Translations under genes and position numbers: made by a program
Part shown: positions 21,141 through 30,056 of the stretch, piece after piece
How positions within the stretch are numbered: position 1 is the stretch's first letter
How the letters are laid out: every line of letters starts with the position of its first letter
Notes under the pieces: generated by a model
The model's input: only the letters and a program-made list of their open reading frames with translations
Told to the model about the DNA's origin: nothing
Databases searched by the model: none
NCBI RefSeq assembly: GCF_000959525.1
Contig: NZ_CP009832.1
Coordinates: 1 to 64,000 of the forward strand
Direction: 5' to 3'
Length of the DNA stretch: 64,000 nucleotides
Source: Burkholderia multivorans ATCC BAA-247
Lineage (GTDB): Bacteria; Pseudomonadota; Gammaproteobacteria; Burkholderiales; Burkholderiaceae

Positions 21141-24100
21141 ATGACTGCATCCCTCCCCCTTCGCGCGAACGCGCATGCCGCGACGCGTCGGGCCGGCGTC
21201 GGCTTGTGCGCGGCTGCCGGCATGCCGGGCCGGCCGCCCGTACCGAGATCGGTCTGCTCCGCGCTGATCGCCGCGATCCTCGCGCCGTTGCCCGCGGTCG
21301 CGCAGGTCGTCAACAACCCGCAGTACGCGATCGGCGAGCACGTCGAGATCGCGGCCGGCGATTACGCGACCGTCAACTACGATTCGGTGCTGAACGTCAG
21401 CGACGGCGGCTCGATGACATCGGCGGGCCCCGTGCGCGTGTTTTCGAAGGGCAACGGCGCGATGGGCCTGTCCGTGGAGGGCCCCGGCTCGCGCATCGAA
21501 CTGGGCGACAGCCAGGTGCACACGACCGGAAATTCGGCCTACGGTCTGTACCTGTTCAACGGCAGCGGCTTGCCCGACGGTGCCAGCGCGCGGCTCGACA
21601 ACACGACCATCAATACGCTCGACGCCCACGGCGCGGGCGTGCGCATGTACGGCACCGGCAACCGGCTCGACATGACCGGCGGCTCGATCGACACGCTCGG
21701 CCAGGAGGCATACGGCATCTACCTCGGCCCGGGCCCGGGCGCATCGGTTTCGGTCGCCGACACGCGGATCCGCACCGTCGGCGCGTACGCGCACGGCCTG
21801 TCGTCCGATTCGGACGGCAACCATGCGACGCTCGAACGGGTCGACGTCACCGCGGAGGGCACGGAGTCGTCGGCGATCAACCAGATCGGCGAGAACACGA
21901 TCTCGGTTACCGACTCGACGCTGCGCACCAACGGGTTCCTCGCTCCGGGCGTGAACCTGCGCGAAGGCGCGCTGACGATGGCGCGCACCGACGTGATCAC
22001 GACCGGCGAAAGCTCGCACGGCCTCTATGCGTCGCGCGAGCTGGTGCTCGGCGCGCTCAGCGCGCAGCTCGACGTCGCCGACTCGCGCGTCACCACGCAC
22101 GGCCTCGGCGCAGCCGGCGCGATCGCGCGGGACGGCGCGGAGGTGTCGGTCGCCCGCAGCAGCATCGACACGCACGGCGACAGGGCGATCGGCGTGCTGT
22201 CGGTGCGCGACGACTCCGTCGCGAGCGTCGTCGACAGCACGATCACCACGAACGGCGCCCGCGCGCGCGGCGTGCAGGCAAGCTACGGCGGCCTGGTCGA
22301 GCTCGTGAACACGGCGGTGCGCACCGAGGGCGAGCACGCGGCCGGCGCCGGCCTGTTCAACGGCGAACTGCACGTCGAAGGCGGCTCGATCGTCAGCGCG
22401 CAAGGCAGCGCGATCGAAGCGACCGCCGGCCTCGTGCGCGCCTCCGGCGGCGCACACATCGAGGGCGGCAACGGCACGCTGCTCGCCGTCGCGGCCAAGG
22501 CCGGCGAGCCGGTGCATCTCCTGCTCGACAACGCGACCGCGCGCGGCAATATCGTCAACGTGCCGGCCGAGGACGGCACCCCGACGCCCGTAGTCACGAA
22601 CGTCGCGCTATCGCGCGGCGCGGCGTGGGAAGGCGCGACGCAGGCCGTCGGCGCGGTGTCGATGCGGGACGGCAGCCAGTGGACCGTCACCGGCGATTCC
22701 GCCGTGCAAGGCGTCAAGCTCGATCGGTCCACGATTGCGTTCGCCGCGCCGTCCGGCGGCGCACACAAGACGCTGGTGATCCACGGCGACTATGCGGCGC
22801 AGGACGGCAGGGTCGTGCTCAATACCGTATACGGCGACGATCTCGCGCCGAGCGACAAGCTCGTGATCGACGGCGGACACGCGTCGGGCAACACCGCGCT
22901 CGTCCTGAAGCGCACGAGCGGCGACGGCGCGGCGACGACGGTCGGCATCCCGCTCGTCGAAACCCGCAACGGCGGCACCACGGAGGCGGCCGCATTCGCG
23001 CTCGACGCCGCGTCCGACGGCTATCGCAAGGATTTCGGCACGATCTCCGCAGGCGGTTACGACTACATGCTGACGCGCGGCGGCGCGTCCGGCCACGCGG
23101 ACGATTGGTACCTCGTGTCCGCGGCCAAGCCGGCGCCGCCTGAGCCGCCCACGCCGCCTGCACCGCCGCAGCCGGTCGAACCGGAAACCGTGCCGCCGAA
23201 GCCCGAAGTCGTGCCGCCGCCGCCCGTGCGCGCGATCGCGCCGGAACCCGACGCCTATCTCGCGAACGCGGACGCCGCGATCCTGATGCCGATCCATACG
23301 CTGCACGAGCGCAGCGATCAGACGCTGCGCGCCGAGACCGACGAGAACGCGCGCGACGGCGCCGTATGGCTGCGCGCCCAAGGGCAGTCCACGTCGCTCG
23401 GCGGCGGCAACGGCAGCGGCGGCCGCAGCGTCAGCGGCAACGGTCGTCTGCTTCACCTCGGGGCGGACATGTTCCGGCTCGAAGACGGCCGCGGCGGCAG
23501 CTTCAGGATCGGCGCGATGGGGCTGTACGCGAGCGCGACGAGCTGGTCGACGCGCACGTTGTGGAATCCGGTCGCGCAACGTTATATGCCCGCCACGGCG
23601 CGCGGCAGCATCGACGGCTACAACGCCGGCCTGTACGCGACCTGGTACGGCAACCGCGACATCCTGACCGGGCCTCATGTCGATACGTGGCTGATGTTCG
23701 GCGCATACAGCAATCGCATCGGCGGCAGCCTGCCGGGCGACAGCTACCGGTCGCGCACGATCACCGCATCGGTCGAAGGCGGCTATGCGTTCGGCGTGTA
23801 CGACGACGGCCGTTCGCGCTTTTTCGTCGAACCGGCCGCCCAGATCGTCTATGCGAACTACCAGGCGAAGGGCCACGATTCGCCGGGCGGCTACATCGGC
23901 GTGCAGCGTTCGAACGACGTGCTCGCACGCATCGGCGTGCGCGTGCATGGCGTCACGCCGATCTCGGCGTCGCAGGCGCTGCGCCCGTTCATCGAGGCCA
24001 ACTGGTGGCACGGGCCGGGATCGCACCGGCTGAGCGTCGACGGCAACCCGTTCGAGCTGCGCATGCCGCGCGATCGCGCGGAGTTCAAGCTCGGCGCGAC

Positions 24101-24212
24101 CGGCCAGCTCACGCGCAACCTGTCCGTGTCGGCGAGCGTCGGCGTCGACTCGAACTTCTCGAACTACGCGACGGTGAAGGGGCAGCTCGCCGCGAAGTAT
24201 CGCTGGCGATGA
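21141..24212 (+). CDS. Autotransporter with beta-helix passenger (type Va secretion)
   Basis: 1023 residues. A long N-terminal segment ends in a signal-peptide-like core (SVCSALIAAILAPLPAVAQ, to about residue 55). The passenger (about 56-640) contains some 12 repeats of 24-32 residues with consensus x-T-x-G-x-x-A-x-G-hydrophobic between residues 125 and 420, predicting a right-handed beta-helix. A Pro/Glu-rich linker (PPEPPTPPAPPQPVEPE) precedes the C-terminal barrel of about 280 residues (DGAVWLRAQGQ ... GADMFRLEDGRGGSFRIGAMG), which ends KYRWR, near the aromatic terminal signature of autotransporter barrels. No protease or known adhesin motif was found. It resembles the pertactin/AIDA-type family. 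Confidence 0.88.
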   Translation: MTASLPLRANAHAATRRAGVGLCAAAGMPGRPPVPRSVCSALIAAILAPLPAVAQVVNNPQYAIGEHVEIAAGDYATVNYDSVLNVSDGGSMTSAGPVRVFSKGNGAMGLSVEGPGSRIELGDSQVHTTGNSAYGLYLFNGSGLPDGASARLDNTTINTLDAHGAGVRMYGTGNRLDMTGGSIDTLGQEAYGIYLGPGPGASVSVADTRIRTVGAYAHGLSSDSDGNHATLERVDVTAEGTESSAINQIGENTISVTDSTLRTNGFLAPGVNLREGALTMARTDVITTGESSHGLYASRELVLGALSAQLDVADSRVTTHGLGAAGAIARDGAEVSVARSSIDTHGDRAIGVLSVRDDSVASVVDSTITTNGARARGVQASYGGLVELVNTAVRTEGEHAAGAGLFNGELHVEGGSIVSAQGSAIEATAGLVRASGGAHIEGGNGTLLAVAAKAGEPVHLLLDNATARGNIVNVPAEDGTPTPVVTNVALSRGAAWEGATQAVGAVSMRDGSQWTVTGDSAVQGVKLDRSTIAFAAPSGGAHKTLVIHGDYAAQDGRVVLNTVYGDDLAPSDKLVIDGGHASGNTALVLKRTSGDGAATTVGIPLVETRNGGTTEAAAFALDAASDGYRKDFGTISAGGYDYMLTRGGASGHADDWYLVSAAKPAPPEPPTPPAPPQPVEPETVPPKPEVVPPPPVRAIAPEPDAYLANADAAILMPIHTLHERSDQTLRAETDENARDGAVWLRAQGQSTSLGGGNGSGGRSVSGNGRLLHLGADMFRLEDGRGGSFRIGAMGLYASATSWSTRTLWNPVAQRYMPATARGSIDGYNAGLYATWYGNRDILTGPHVDTWLMFGAYSNRIGGSLPGDSYRSRTITASVEGGYAFGVYDDGRSRFFVEPAAQIVYANYQAKGHDSPGGYIGVQRSNDVLARIGVRVHGVTPISASQALRPFIEANWWHGPGSHRLSVDGNPFELRMPRDRAEFKLGATGQLTRNLSVSASVGVDSNFSNYATVKGQLAAKYRWR

Positions 24213-24285
24213 CACGCGGGCGGCCCGCCGCCGCCGCGGCCGTCGATGCCGCGGCGGCGGCGCTTCCCGCCCCGACAATTTCCGC

Positions 24286-24291
24286 TATACT
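24286..24291 (+). promoter_or_regulatory. Candidate -10 element for the metX leader transcript
   Basis: TATACT (one mismatch from consensus) about 35 bases upstream of the riboswitch P1 stem, a fitting distance for the transcription start of the leader. The matching -35 position (24263-24268, CTTCCC) is poor. Confidence 0.4.
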
Positions 24292-24325
24292 CTGCCGACT
24301 GCCGCCACCTGGGCGGCATGTCGGA

Positions 24326-24438
24326 AGCGCGCCGATTTGCTGACTCGATTGCGGGCGCGCGAACCGGCCGGGGCGTCGATGCATCGATGCGTCGTTCCCC
24401 GGCGGTTCACTACAAATGCGGCTAAAGAGGTCGTCAGC
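24326..24438 (+). ncRNA. SAM-II-type riboswitch aptamer with an inserted hairpin
   Basis: Matches SAM-II (metA/SAM-alpha class) feature by feature: P1 5' strand GCGCGC (24327-24332), the conserved GATTTG (24334-24339), ATTGC (24348-24352), P1 3' strand GCGCGC (24355-24360), then ACAAATGCGGCTAAAGAGG (24412-24430) carrying the invariant AAAT and GCTAAA. GCTGAC (24339-24344) can pair with GTCAGC (24433-24438) as the pseudoknot stem. Between P1 and the AAAT segment lies an extra strong hairpin (GAACC-G-GCCGGGG 24361-24373 with CCCCGGC-GGTTC 24397-24408). SAM-II aptamers bind S-adenosylmethionine and repress methionine genes; metX starts 63 bases after the aptamer. Confidence 0.82.
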
Positions 24439-24501
24439 CGCGCATCTTCGACTCCGCGCATCGCCGACACCGTTTAGCCGCCCAGTCATAAGGCGGAACG
24501 A
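24439..24501 (+). promoter_or_regulatory. Predicted expression platform between the SAM-II aptamer and metX
   Basis: TTTAGCCG (24473-24480) is the exact reverse complement of the aptamer segment CGGCTAAA (24419-24426), with GGT (24429-24431) and ACC (24469-24471) adding three pairs. CCGCC (24478-24482), overlapping the first element, pairs with GGCGG (24492-24496) of the metX ribosome binding site AAGGCGG. The two pairings exclude each other. With SAM bound, GCTAAA is held in the aptamer and the ribosome site would be hidden; without SAM, GCTAAA pairs downstream and frees it. Confidence 0.6.
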
Positions 24502-25647
24502 ATGGAATCGATCGGCATCGTCGCTCCACAGACCATGCACTTCGCCGAACCGCTGCGCTTGCAAAGCGGCAGCGTGATCGGCAACTATCAGCTCGTCGTC
24601 GAGACTTACGGCGAGCTCAACGCCGCGCGCTCGAACGCGGTGCTCGTCTGCCACGCGCTCAACGCGTCGCATCACGTCGCCGGCGTCTACGCGGACGATC
24701 CGCGCAGCACCGGCTGGTGGGACAACATGGTCGGCCCCGGCAAGCCGCTCGACACCAACCGCTTCTTCGTGATCGGCGTGAACAACCTCGGCTCGTGCTT
24801 CGGCTCGACCGGCCCGATGAGCATCGACCCGTCGACCGGCAAGCCGTACGGTGCGCGCTTTCCGGTCGTCACCGTCGAAGACTGGGTACACGCGCAGGCG
24901 CGCGTCGCCGACGCGTTCGGCATCGAACGCTTCGCCGCGGTGATGGGCGGCAGCCTCGGCGGCATGCAGGCGCTCGCGTGGAGCCTGATGTATCCGGAGC
25001 GCGTCGCGCACTGCATCGACATCGCGTCGACGCCGAAGCTGTCCGCGCAGAACATCGCGTTCAACGAGGTCGCGCGTTCGGCGATCCTGTCCGATCCGGA
25101 TTTCCACGGCGGTGACTACTACGCGCACGGCGTGAAGCCGAAGCGCGGGCTGCGCGTCGCGCGGATGATCGGCCACATCACCTATCTGTCCGACGACGAC
25201 ATGGCCGAGAAATTCGGCCGCGCACTGCGCCGCGCGGACGGCGCGCTCGACGCGTACAACTTCAGCTTCGACGTCGAGTTCGAAGTCGAGTCGTACCTGC
25301 GCTATCAGGGCGACAAGTTCGCCGACTACTTCGACGCGAACACCTACCTGCTGATCACGCGCGCGCTCGATTACTTCGATCCGGCGAAGGCGTTCGACGG
25401 CAATCTGACGGCCGCGCTCGCGCACACGCAGGCGAAATACCTGATCGCGAGCTTCTCGACCGACTGGCGCTTCGCGCCCGCACGCTCGCGCGAAATCGTG
25501 AAGGCGCTGCTCGACAACAAGCGAACGGTCAGCTACGCGGAGATCGATGCGCCGCACGGCCACGACGCGTTCCTGCTCGACGACGCGCGCTATCACAACC
25601 TGATCCGCGCGTATTACGAACGAATCGCCAACGAGGTGGGTGCATGA
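24502..25647 (+). CDS. metX: Homoserine O-acyltransferase (MetX family)
   Basis: Acylates L-homoserine to start methionine synthesis. 381 residues, alpha/beta-hydrolase fold. Nucleophile Ser151 in [14 protein letters not shown], the acid Asp and base His near the C terminus ([17 protein letters not shown]), and the substrate motif LNASHHVAG. The family contains acetyl- and succinyl-transferases; Burkholderia-type MetX linked to metW is often a succinyltransferase in practice, so the acyl donor is left open. It overlaps metW by four bases (ATGA), and is preceded by a SAM-II-type riboswitch, which predicts repression by SAM. Confidence 0.95.
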   Translation: MESIGIVAPQTMHFAEPLRLQSGSVIGNYQLVVETYGELNAARSNAVLVCHALNASHHVAGVYADDPRSTGWWDNMVGPGKPLDTNRFFVIGVNNLGSCFGSTGPMSIDPSTGKPYGARFPVVTVEDWVHAQARVADAFGIERFAAVMGGSLGGMQALAWSLMYPERVAHCIDIASTPKLSAQNIAFNEVARSAILSDPDFHGGDYYAHGVKPKRGLRVARMIGHITYLSDDDMAEKFGRALRRADGALDAYNFSFDVEFEVESYLRYQGDKFADYFDANTYLLITRALDYFDPAKAFDGNLTAALAHTQAKYLIASFSTDWRFAPARSREIVKALLDNKRTVSYAEIDAPHGHDAFLLDDARYHNLIRAYYERIANEVGA

Positions 25648-26252
25648 ACCAGCAGGCGCTGAACTCCCTGTCCGCGCGCGCGGACTTCCGCGCGATCGCG
25701 CGCTGGGTCGAACCGCGCTCGACGGTGCTCGACCTCGGCTGCGGCGACGGCTCGCTGCTGTCGCTGCTGATGGAAGAACTCGACGTGACGGGCTACGGGA
25801 TCGAGCTGAACGACGCGGGCGTGCTCGCGAGCGCGAAGAACGGGATCAACGTGATCCAGCAGAACCTCGAGGACGGGCTGCGCCTGTTCGAGGATCACAG
25901 CTTCGATTTCGCGATCCTCTCGCAGACGCTGCAGACGATCCACCAGACGGCCGCGATCCTGCGCGAAACGGCACGCGTCGGCCGCGAATGCATCGTGTCG
26001 TTCCCGAACTTCGGCTACTGGGCGCACCGGCTGTCGGTGCTGCGCGGCCGGATGCCGGTGTCGAAATCGCTGCCGTACCAGTGGCACAACACGCCGAACG
26101 TGCGCGTGCTGACGATCAAGGATTTCGAGGCGCTCGCCCCGGAAGTCGGCATCACGATCCTCGACCGCGTCGTGCTGCACGAAGGTCAGCCGATTCGATG
26201 GGGAGCGAACTGGCGTGGTAGTCTTGCTGTCTACCGCGTCAAGCGCAGCTGA
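25644..26252 (+). CDS. metW: Methionine biosynthesis protein MetW
   Basis: 202 residues, class I SAM-dependent methyltransferase fold: [16 protein letters not shown] (motif I), [31 protein letters not shown] and the family signature EGLPNFGYW-like region [20 protein letters not shown]. MetW is needed with MetX for homoserine acylation in several proteobacteria; its own methyl acceptor is unknown. Translationally coupled to metX (ATGA overlap), so it shares the riboswitch-controlled transcript. Confidence 0.93.
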   Translation: MNQQALNSLSARADFRAIARWVEPRSTVLDLGCGDGSLLSLLMEELDVTGYGIELNDAGVLASAKNGINVIQQNLEDGLRLFEDHSFDFAILSQTLQTIHQTAAILRETARVGRECIVSFPNFGYWAHRLSVLRGRMPVSKSLPYQWHNTPNVRVLTIKDFEALAPEVGITILDRVVLHEGQPIRWGANWRGSLAVYRVKRS

Positions 26253-26393
26253 GCCGGGAAGCCGTTGACGGGACGCCCGGCCGGCAGTTCCGGCCGCGCC
26301 GGTTCGCGCGCACGCGCGGGCCCGGCTTCGCGCCGCGCGCGGCTGCCTGCCCTGCCGCCGCAATCCGCCAACGCTATCCGGTTTCTGTCATCC

Positions 26394-27815
26394 ATGTCGA
26401 AAACGCCACACGAGGCGCCCGCACTCACCGCTCACGAGGAACATCCCGGCTGGCGCGCCTACCTGAACACGCACATGCTGATCTGCGTGTTTCTCGGCTT
26501 CACGTCGGGCCTGCCGCTCTTCACGCTCGTCTATCTCGTGCAGGCATGGCTGCGCTCCGAAGGCGTGAACCTGAAGGAAATCGGCCTGTTCGCGCTGATC
26601 CAGTTCCCTTATACGTGGAAGTTCCTGTGGGCGCCGCTGATGGACCGCTACATCCCGCGCCTGCCAGGCTGGCGGCCGGGCCGCCGGCGCGGCTGGATGC
26701 TGCTCACGCAGGTGCTCGTCGCCGGTGCGATCGCGGCGCTCGGCTTCGTGTCGCCGCGCGACTCGATCTGGACGGTCGCCGCGCTGACCACGCTCGTCGC
26801 GTTCTTCGGCGCGAGCTCCGACATCGTGATCGACGCCTATCGGCGCGAACTGCTGCGCGACACCGAACAGGGGCTCGGCAATGCGGTGCATGTGAACGCA
26901 TACAAGATCGCCGCGCTGATCCCCGGCTCGCTGTCGCTGATCCTCTCCGATCACCTGCCGTGGGACGTCGTGTTCGCGGTCACCGGCGCGTTCATGCTGC
27001 CCGGCATCCTGATGACGCTCGTCGTGCGCGAGCCCGACGTGGCCGGCTCGCCGCCGCGCAGCCTGCGCGACGCGATCGTGCTGCCGTTTCGCGAATTCAT
27101 CCAGCGCGACGGCTGGGCCGGCGCGCTGCTCGTGATCGCATTCATCTTCCTGTTCAAGGTCGGCGATACGATGGCCACCACGCTGTCGACGTCGTTCTTC
27201 CTCGACGTCGGCTTCACGCGGACCGAAATCGGGATCGTCGCGAAAACGACCGCACTCGTCGCGAGCGTGGCCGGCGGCATCATCGGCGGCGTATGGCTCG
27301 TGAAGATCGGGATCGGCCGCGGGCTGTGGATCTTCGGCGTGCTGCAGATGGTCTCGACGCTCGGCTTCGCGTGGCTCGCACAGCTCGGCCCCGGCTCGCC
27401 GGTGCTCGCGGTGCTCTACGACTTCACGGTCGCGGCCAGCCATGCGATCGCGTCGGGGCTGTCGGTGTTCGGTGTCGCGGTCACGCCGCATTTCAGCCCG
27501 ATGACGGTCGCACTCGCGATCGTCTACGGCGCGGAGACGTTCGCGACGGGCCTGACGATGGCCGCGTTCGTCGCGTATATCGCGAGCACGACCGATCCGC
27601 GCTACACGGCGACGCAGTTTGCGCTGTTCACGAGTCTCGCATCGGTGCCGCGCACGCTCGCGTCGGCCGCGAGCGGCTTCATCGTCGCGAAGATCGGCTG
27701 GTTCGACTACTTCCTCGTCTGCACCGCGCTCGGCATCCCCGGCATGCTGCTGCTGTTCTGGATCGCGCCGTGGAACGGCACCGCACGCAACGGCGAGGCC
27801 AGCCGTGCGCAATGA
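26394..27815 (+). CDS. ampG: AmpG-type muropeptide permease (MFS)
   Basis: 473 residues with about 12-14 hydrophobic segments. HMLICVFLGFTSGLPLFTLVYLVQAWLR, IGLFALIQFPYTWKFLWAPLMDR and SSDIVIDAYRRELL are AmpG hallmarks. AmpG imports GlcNAc-anhydroMurNAc peptides from the periplasm for cell-wall recycling and thereby influences AmpC/PenB-type beta-lactamase induction. ATG 26394 (MSKTPHEAP) was chosen; the frame extends upstream with an Arg/Pro-rich non-conserved stretch. The next gene starts 11 bases before its stop, so they are coupled. Confidence 0.9.
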   Translation: MSKTPHEAPALTAHEEHPGWRAYLNTHMLICVFLGFTSGLPLFTLVYLVQAWLRSEGVNLKEIGLFALIQFPYTWKFLWAPLMDRYIPRLPGWRPGRRRGWMLLTQVLVAGAIAALGFVSPRDSIWTVAALTTLVAFFGASSDIVIDAYRRELLRDTEQGLGNAVHVNAYKIAALIPGSLSLILSDHLPWDVVFAVTGAFMLPGILMTLVVREPDVAGSPPRSLRDAIVLPFREFIQRDGWAGALLVIAFIFLFKVGDTMATTLSTSFFLDVGFTRTEIGIVAKTTALVASVAGGIIGGVWLVKIGIGRGLWIFGVLQMVSTLGFAWLAQLGPGSPVLAVLYDFTVAASHAIASGLSVFGVAVTPHFSPMTVALAIVYGAETFATGLTMAAFVAYIASTTDPRYTATQFALFTSLASVPRTLASAASGFIVAKIGWFDYFLVCTALGIPGMLLLFWIAPWNGTARNGEASRAQ

Positions 27816-28863
27816 TCGGCTGCGCGCTCTCGCGCGTCTCGTCGCGTCGCTGAGCGTCGGCGCGGCTGCGCTCGGCGTACCGGCCGCGCAGGCGACCGAC
27901 GCGGCCGGCAACGCAACGGGCAATGCAACCGGCGCGGCACCGTCCGCTGCGCCTGCCGCACCGGCGCCCGCGGCGGCCACGCCCGCACCGCCGTCCACGG
28001 CCGACGCGACACAGCCGAGCGGCGCGGCGGCATCCGGGAAGGCCTACACGCCGGCGCCGCAGCAGGTGCGTCTCGGCAACGCGATCGCGTTCCGCTCGCT
28101 GATTCCGTCGCCGCTGCTCGAACAGCTCACCGCGAGCGAATACGCGCAGATCGTGCAGACGGCCGCCGACGAGAAACGGCTGCTGCCCGCCAGCCAGCCG
28201 CGGATGAAACGCCTGCACGCGATCGTCGCGAAACTCGCGCCGTACTCGGTCAAATGGAACGATCGCGTGAAGGGCTGGACGTGGGACGTCAACGCGATCC
28301 GCTCGCGCGACATCCGCCTGACGTGCCTGCCGGGCGGCAAGATCCTCGTGTATACGGGCCTGCTCGATCGCGTGCGCCTGAACGACGACGAGCTCGGCGT
28401 GCTGATCGCACACGGCATCGCGCACGCGCTGCGCGAACATGCGCGCAGCAACTTCGGCGCAACGTCGCAGACGTCGCTGCGCGCGGCGACGCTGCCGCCG
28501 CTGTTCGGCGTCGGCGACCCGCTGCCGCAATCGCTGCATCTCGGCGAACGTCTGCAGACGCTGCGCTACGATCCGACCGACGAGACCGAGGCCGACGTGA
28601 TCGGCGGCGACATCGCCGCGCGCGCCGGCTTCGATCCGCGCGCGGCGATCACGCTGTGGGACAAGCTCGCGGCCGCCACGCGCGCGAACAAGGCGGCCGG
28701 CTTCATCTATACGCATCCGTACGGCGCATCGCGCCGCCAGGATCTGCTGAACCGGCTGCCGGACCTGATGCCGCTCTACGCGAAGGCGATCGGCAAGCGC
28801 GTCGATGCGCTGCCCGACTACGCGGGCATCAGCGCGCAGCGGCGCAAGGTCGTGCGGCGCTGA
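27805..28863 (+). CDS. M48-like exported protein lacking the catalytic Glu
   Basis: 352 residues. Signal peptide-like start (LARLVASLSVGAAALGVPAAQA), an Ala/Pro/Thr-rich linker to about residue 85, then an M48 metallopeptidase fold as in LoiP/YcaL/YggG proteins (LTCLPGGKILVYTGLLDRV, RYDPTDETEADVIGGDIAARAGFDPRA). The zinc motif HExxH reads His203-Gly-Ile-Ala-His207: both His and the third ligand Glu262 (in TEADVIG) remain, but the general-base Glu is Gly. It may bind zinc without cleaving peptides. GTG 27805 gives the signal peptide and overlaps ampG by 11 bases. Confidence 0.85.
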   Translation: MRNDRLRALARLVASLSVGAAALGVPAAQATDAAGNATGNATGAAPSAAPAAPAPAAATPAPPSTADATQPSGAAASGKAYTPAPQQVRLGNAIAFRSLIPSPLLEQLTASEYAQIVQTAADEKRLLPASQPRMKRLHAIVAKLAPYSVKWNDRVKGWTWDVNAIRSRDIRLTCLPGGKILVYTGLLDRVRLNDDELGVLIAHGIAHALREHARSNFGATSQTSLRAATLPPLFGVGDPLPQSLHLGERLQTLRYDPTDETEADVIGGDIAARAGFDPRAAITLWDKLAAATRANKAAGFIYTHPYGASRRQDLLNRLPDLMPLYAKAIGKRVDALPDYAGISAQRRKVVRR

Positions 28864-28876
28864 GCGGCGCGCGCGC

Positions 28877-29827
28877 CTATCGCTGCGCCGCAGTAGCCGC
28901 GGCGGCCACGCGCTCGCTGCTCTCGCGCATCGCGCGCACCTCGTCGCCGGGGCTGCGCCCGAACAGCCGCTTGAACTCGCGGCTGAACTGCGACGCACTC
29001 GCATAGCCGACGCGCGCGGCCGCGGCGCCCGCCCCCAGACCGTTCTGCACCATCATCAGCCGCGCCTGATGCAGCCGCGCGGTCTTCACGTACTGCATCG
29101 GCGACGTCGCCGTCACGTGCTTGAACTGCGCATGGAATACTGCGAGGCTCATTCCGGCCTCGCGGGCCAGCGTCTCGACGTCGAGGTCGGCCCGCAGGTC
29201 CGCATGAATGCGTCGCAGCGCCTTCGCGATCCGGCCGAAATGATGCTGCTGGACGAGCGCCGCGCGAATCGCGTCGCCCTGCGCGCCGGTCAGCACGCGA
29301 TACGCGATCTCGCGCATGATCGACGGCCCGAGCACGCGCGTGTCGTGCGGCGACGCGAGCGTCTCGAGCAGCCGCAGCACCGCGTCCGCGAGCGGCGCGT
29401 CGAGCGGCGTCGAATAGACGCCGTGCGGTTCGCTGACGGCCGCGCCGAGCGTCTCGTCGAGCAGGATCGCCAGCTCGGCGATCACGGCGAGATCGACGCG
29501 GATCGAGATCGCGAGGAACGGCTCGTCGGCGCTCGCATGCGTCTCGCATTCGAACGGCAGCGGCACCGACAGCACGAGGTACTGCTGCGCGTCGTACACG
29601 AACGAGCGCTCGCCGAGATAACCGAACTTGCGACCCTGGCAGACGACGACGATGCTCGGCTCGTAGAGCACCGGCAAGCGCGGCGCCGGACGGCTAACGC
29701 GGATGAAGCGCACGCCGTCGATCGCGGCCGGCGTGTCGCCCTCGTTCGGCGCGAGACGCGTATGCAGCTCGATCATGCGGCGCCGCACGCGGTCGGCCGA
29801 ATCGGCAAAAAGGGGCTGGAAACTCAT
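28877..29827 (-). CDS. AraC-family transcriptional regulator
   Basis: 316 residues. N-terminal AraC_N-type cupin (RFIRVSRPAPRLPVLYEPSIVVVCQGRKFGYLG) and C-terminal double helix-turn-helix (TLAREAGMSLAVFHAQFKHVT; RVGYASASQFSREFKRLFGRSPGDEVRA). ATG 29827 (MSFQPLF) is preferred over a TTG seven codons upstream because AGGAAC lies at the right distance before it. It is divergent from the yahK-like dehydrogenase and, by analogy with similar pairs, may regulate it; the inducer is unknown. Convergent with the M48-like gene, stop codons 13 bases apart. Confidence 0.88.
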   Translation of the reverse strand: MSFQPLFADSADRVRRRMIELHTRLAPNEGDTPAAIDGVRFIRVSRPAPRLPVLYEPSIVVVCQGRKFGYLGERSFVYDAQQYLVLSVPLPFECETHASADEPFLAISIRVDLAVIAELAILLDETLGAAVSEPHGVYSTPLDAPLADAVLRLLETLASPHDTRVLGPSIMREIAYRVLTGAQGDAIRAALVQQHHFGRIAKALRRIHADLRADLDVETLAREAGMSLAVFHAQFKHVTATSPMQYVKTARLHQARLMMVQNGLGAGAAAARVGYASASQFSREFKRLFGRSPGDEVRAMRESSERVAAAATAAQR

Positions 29828-29923
29828 CGGCAAGTTCCTGTACTGCAAGAGAATCTGGCTCGCAATTTAGCACCATGTCAGCGTTTCGACGGCCTTTCGC
29901 GAGAAATTCAAGAGGAATAGGCA

Positions 29924-29938
29924 AAGGTTCGAGACCTT
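29924..29938. promoter_or_regulatory. Short inverted repeat in the AraC/yahK divergent region
   Basis: AAGGT (29924-29928) and ACCTT (29934-29938) with a five-base centre TCGAG, roughly midway between two divergent genes. It could be an operator half-site pair; evidence is positional only. Confidence 0.3.
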
Positions 29939-30056
29939 CGTGTATTTCATCGCGGCGCCGCGCTCCTTACGATGGGGGCCTGTCTCGCCGCGTCGCCACA
30001 CCGCGCGGCGTGCCGTCCGTTTTGCCGGATGTTTAACCGGACAAGGAGCCTTACGC

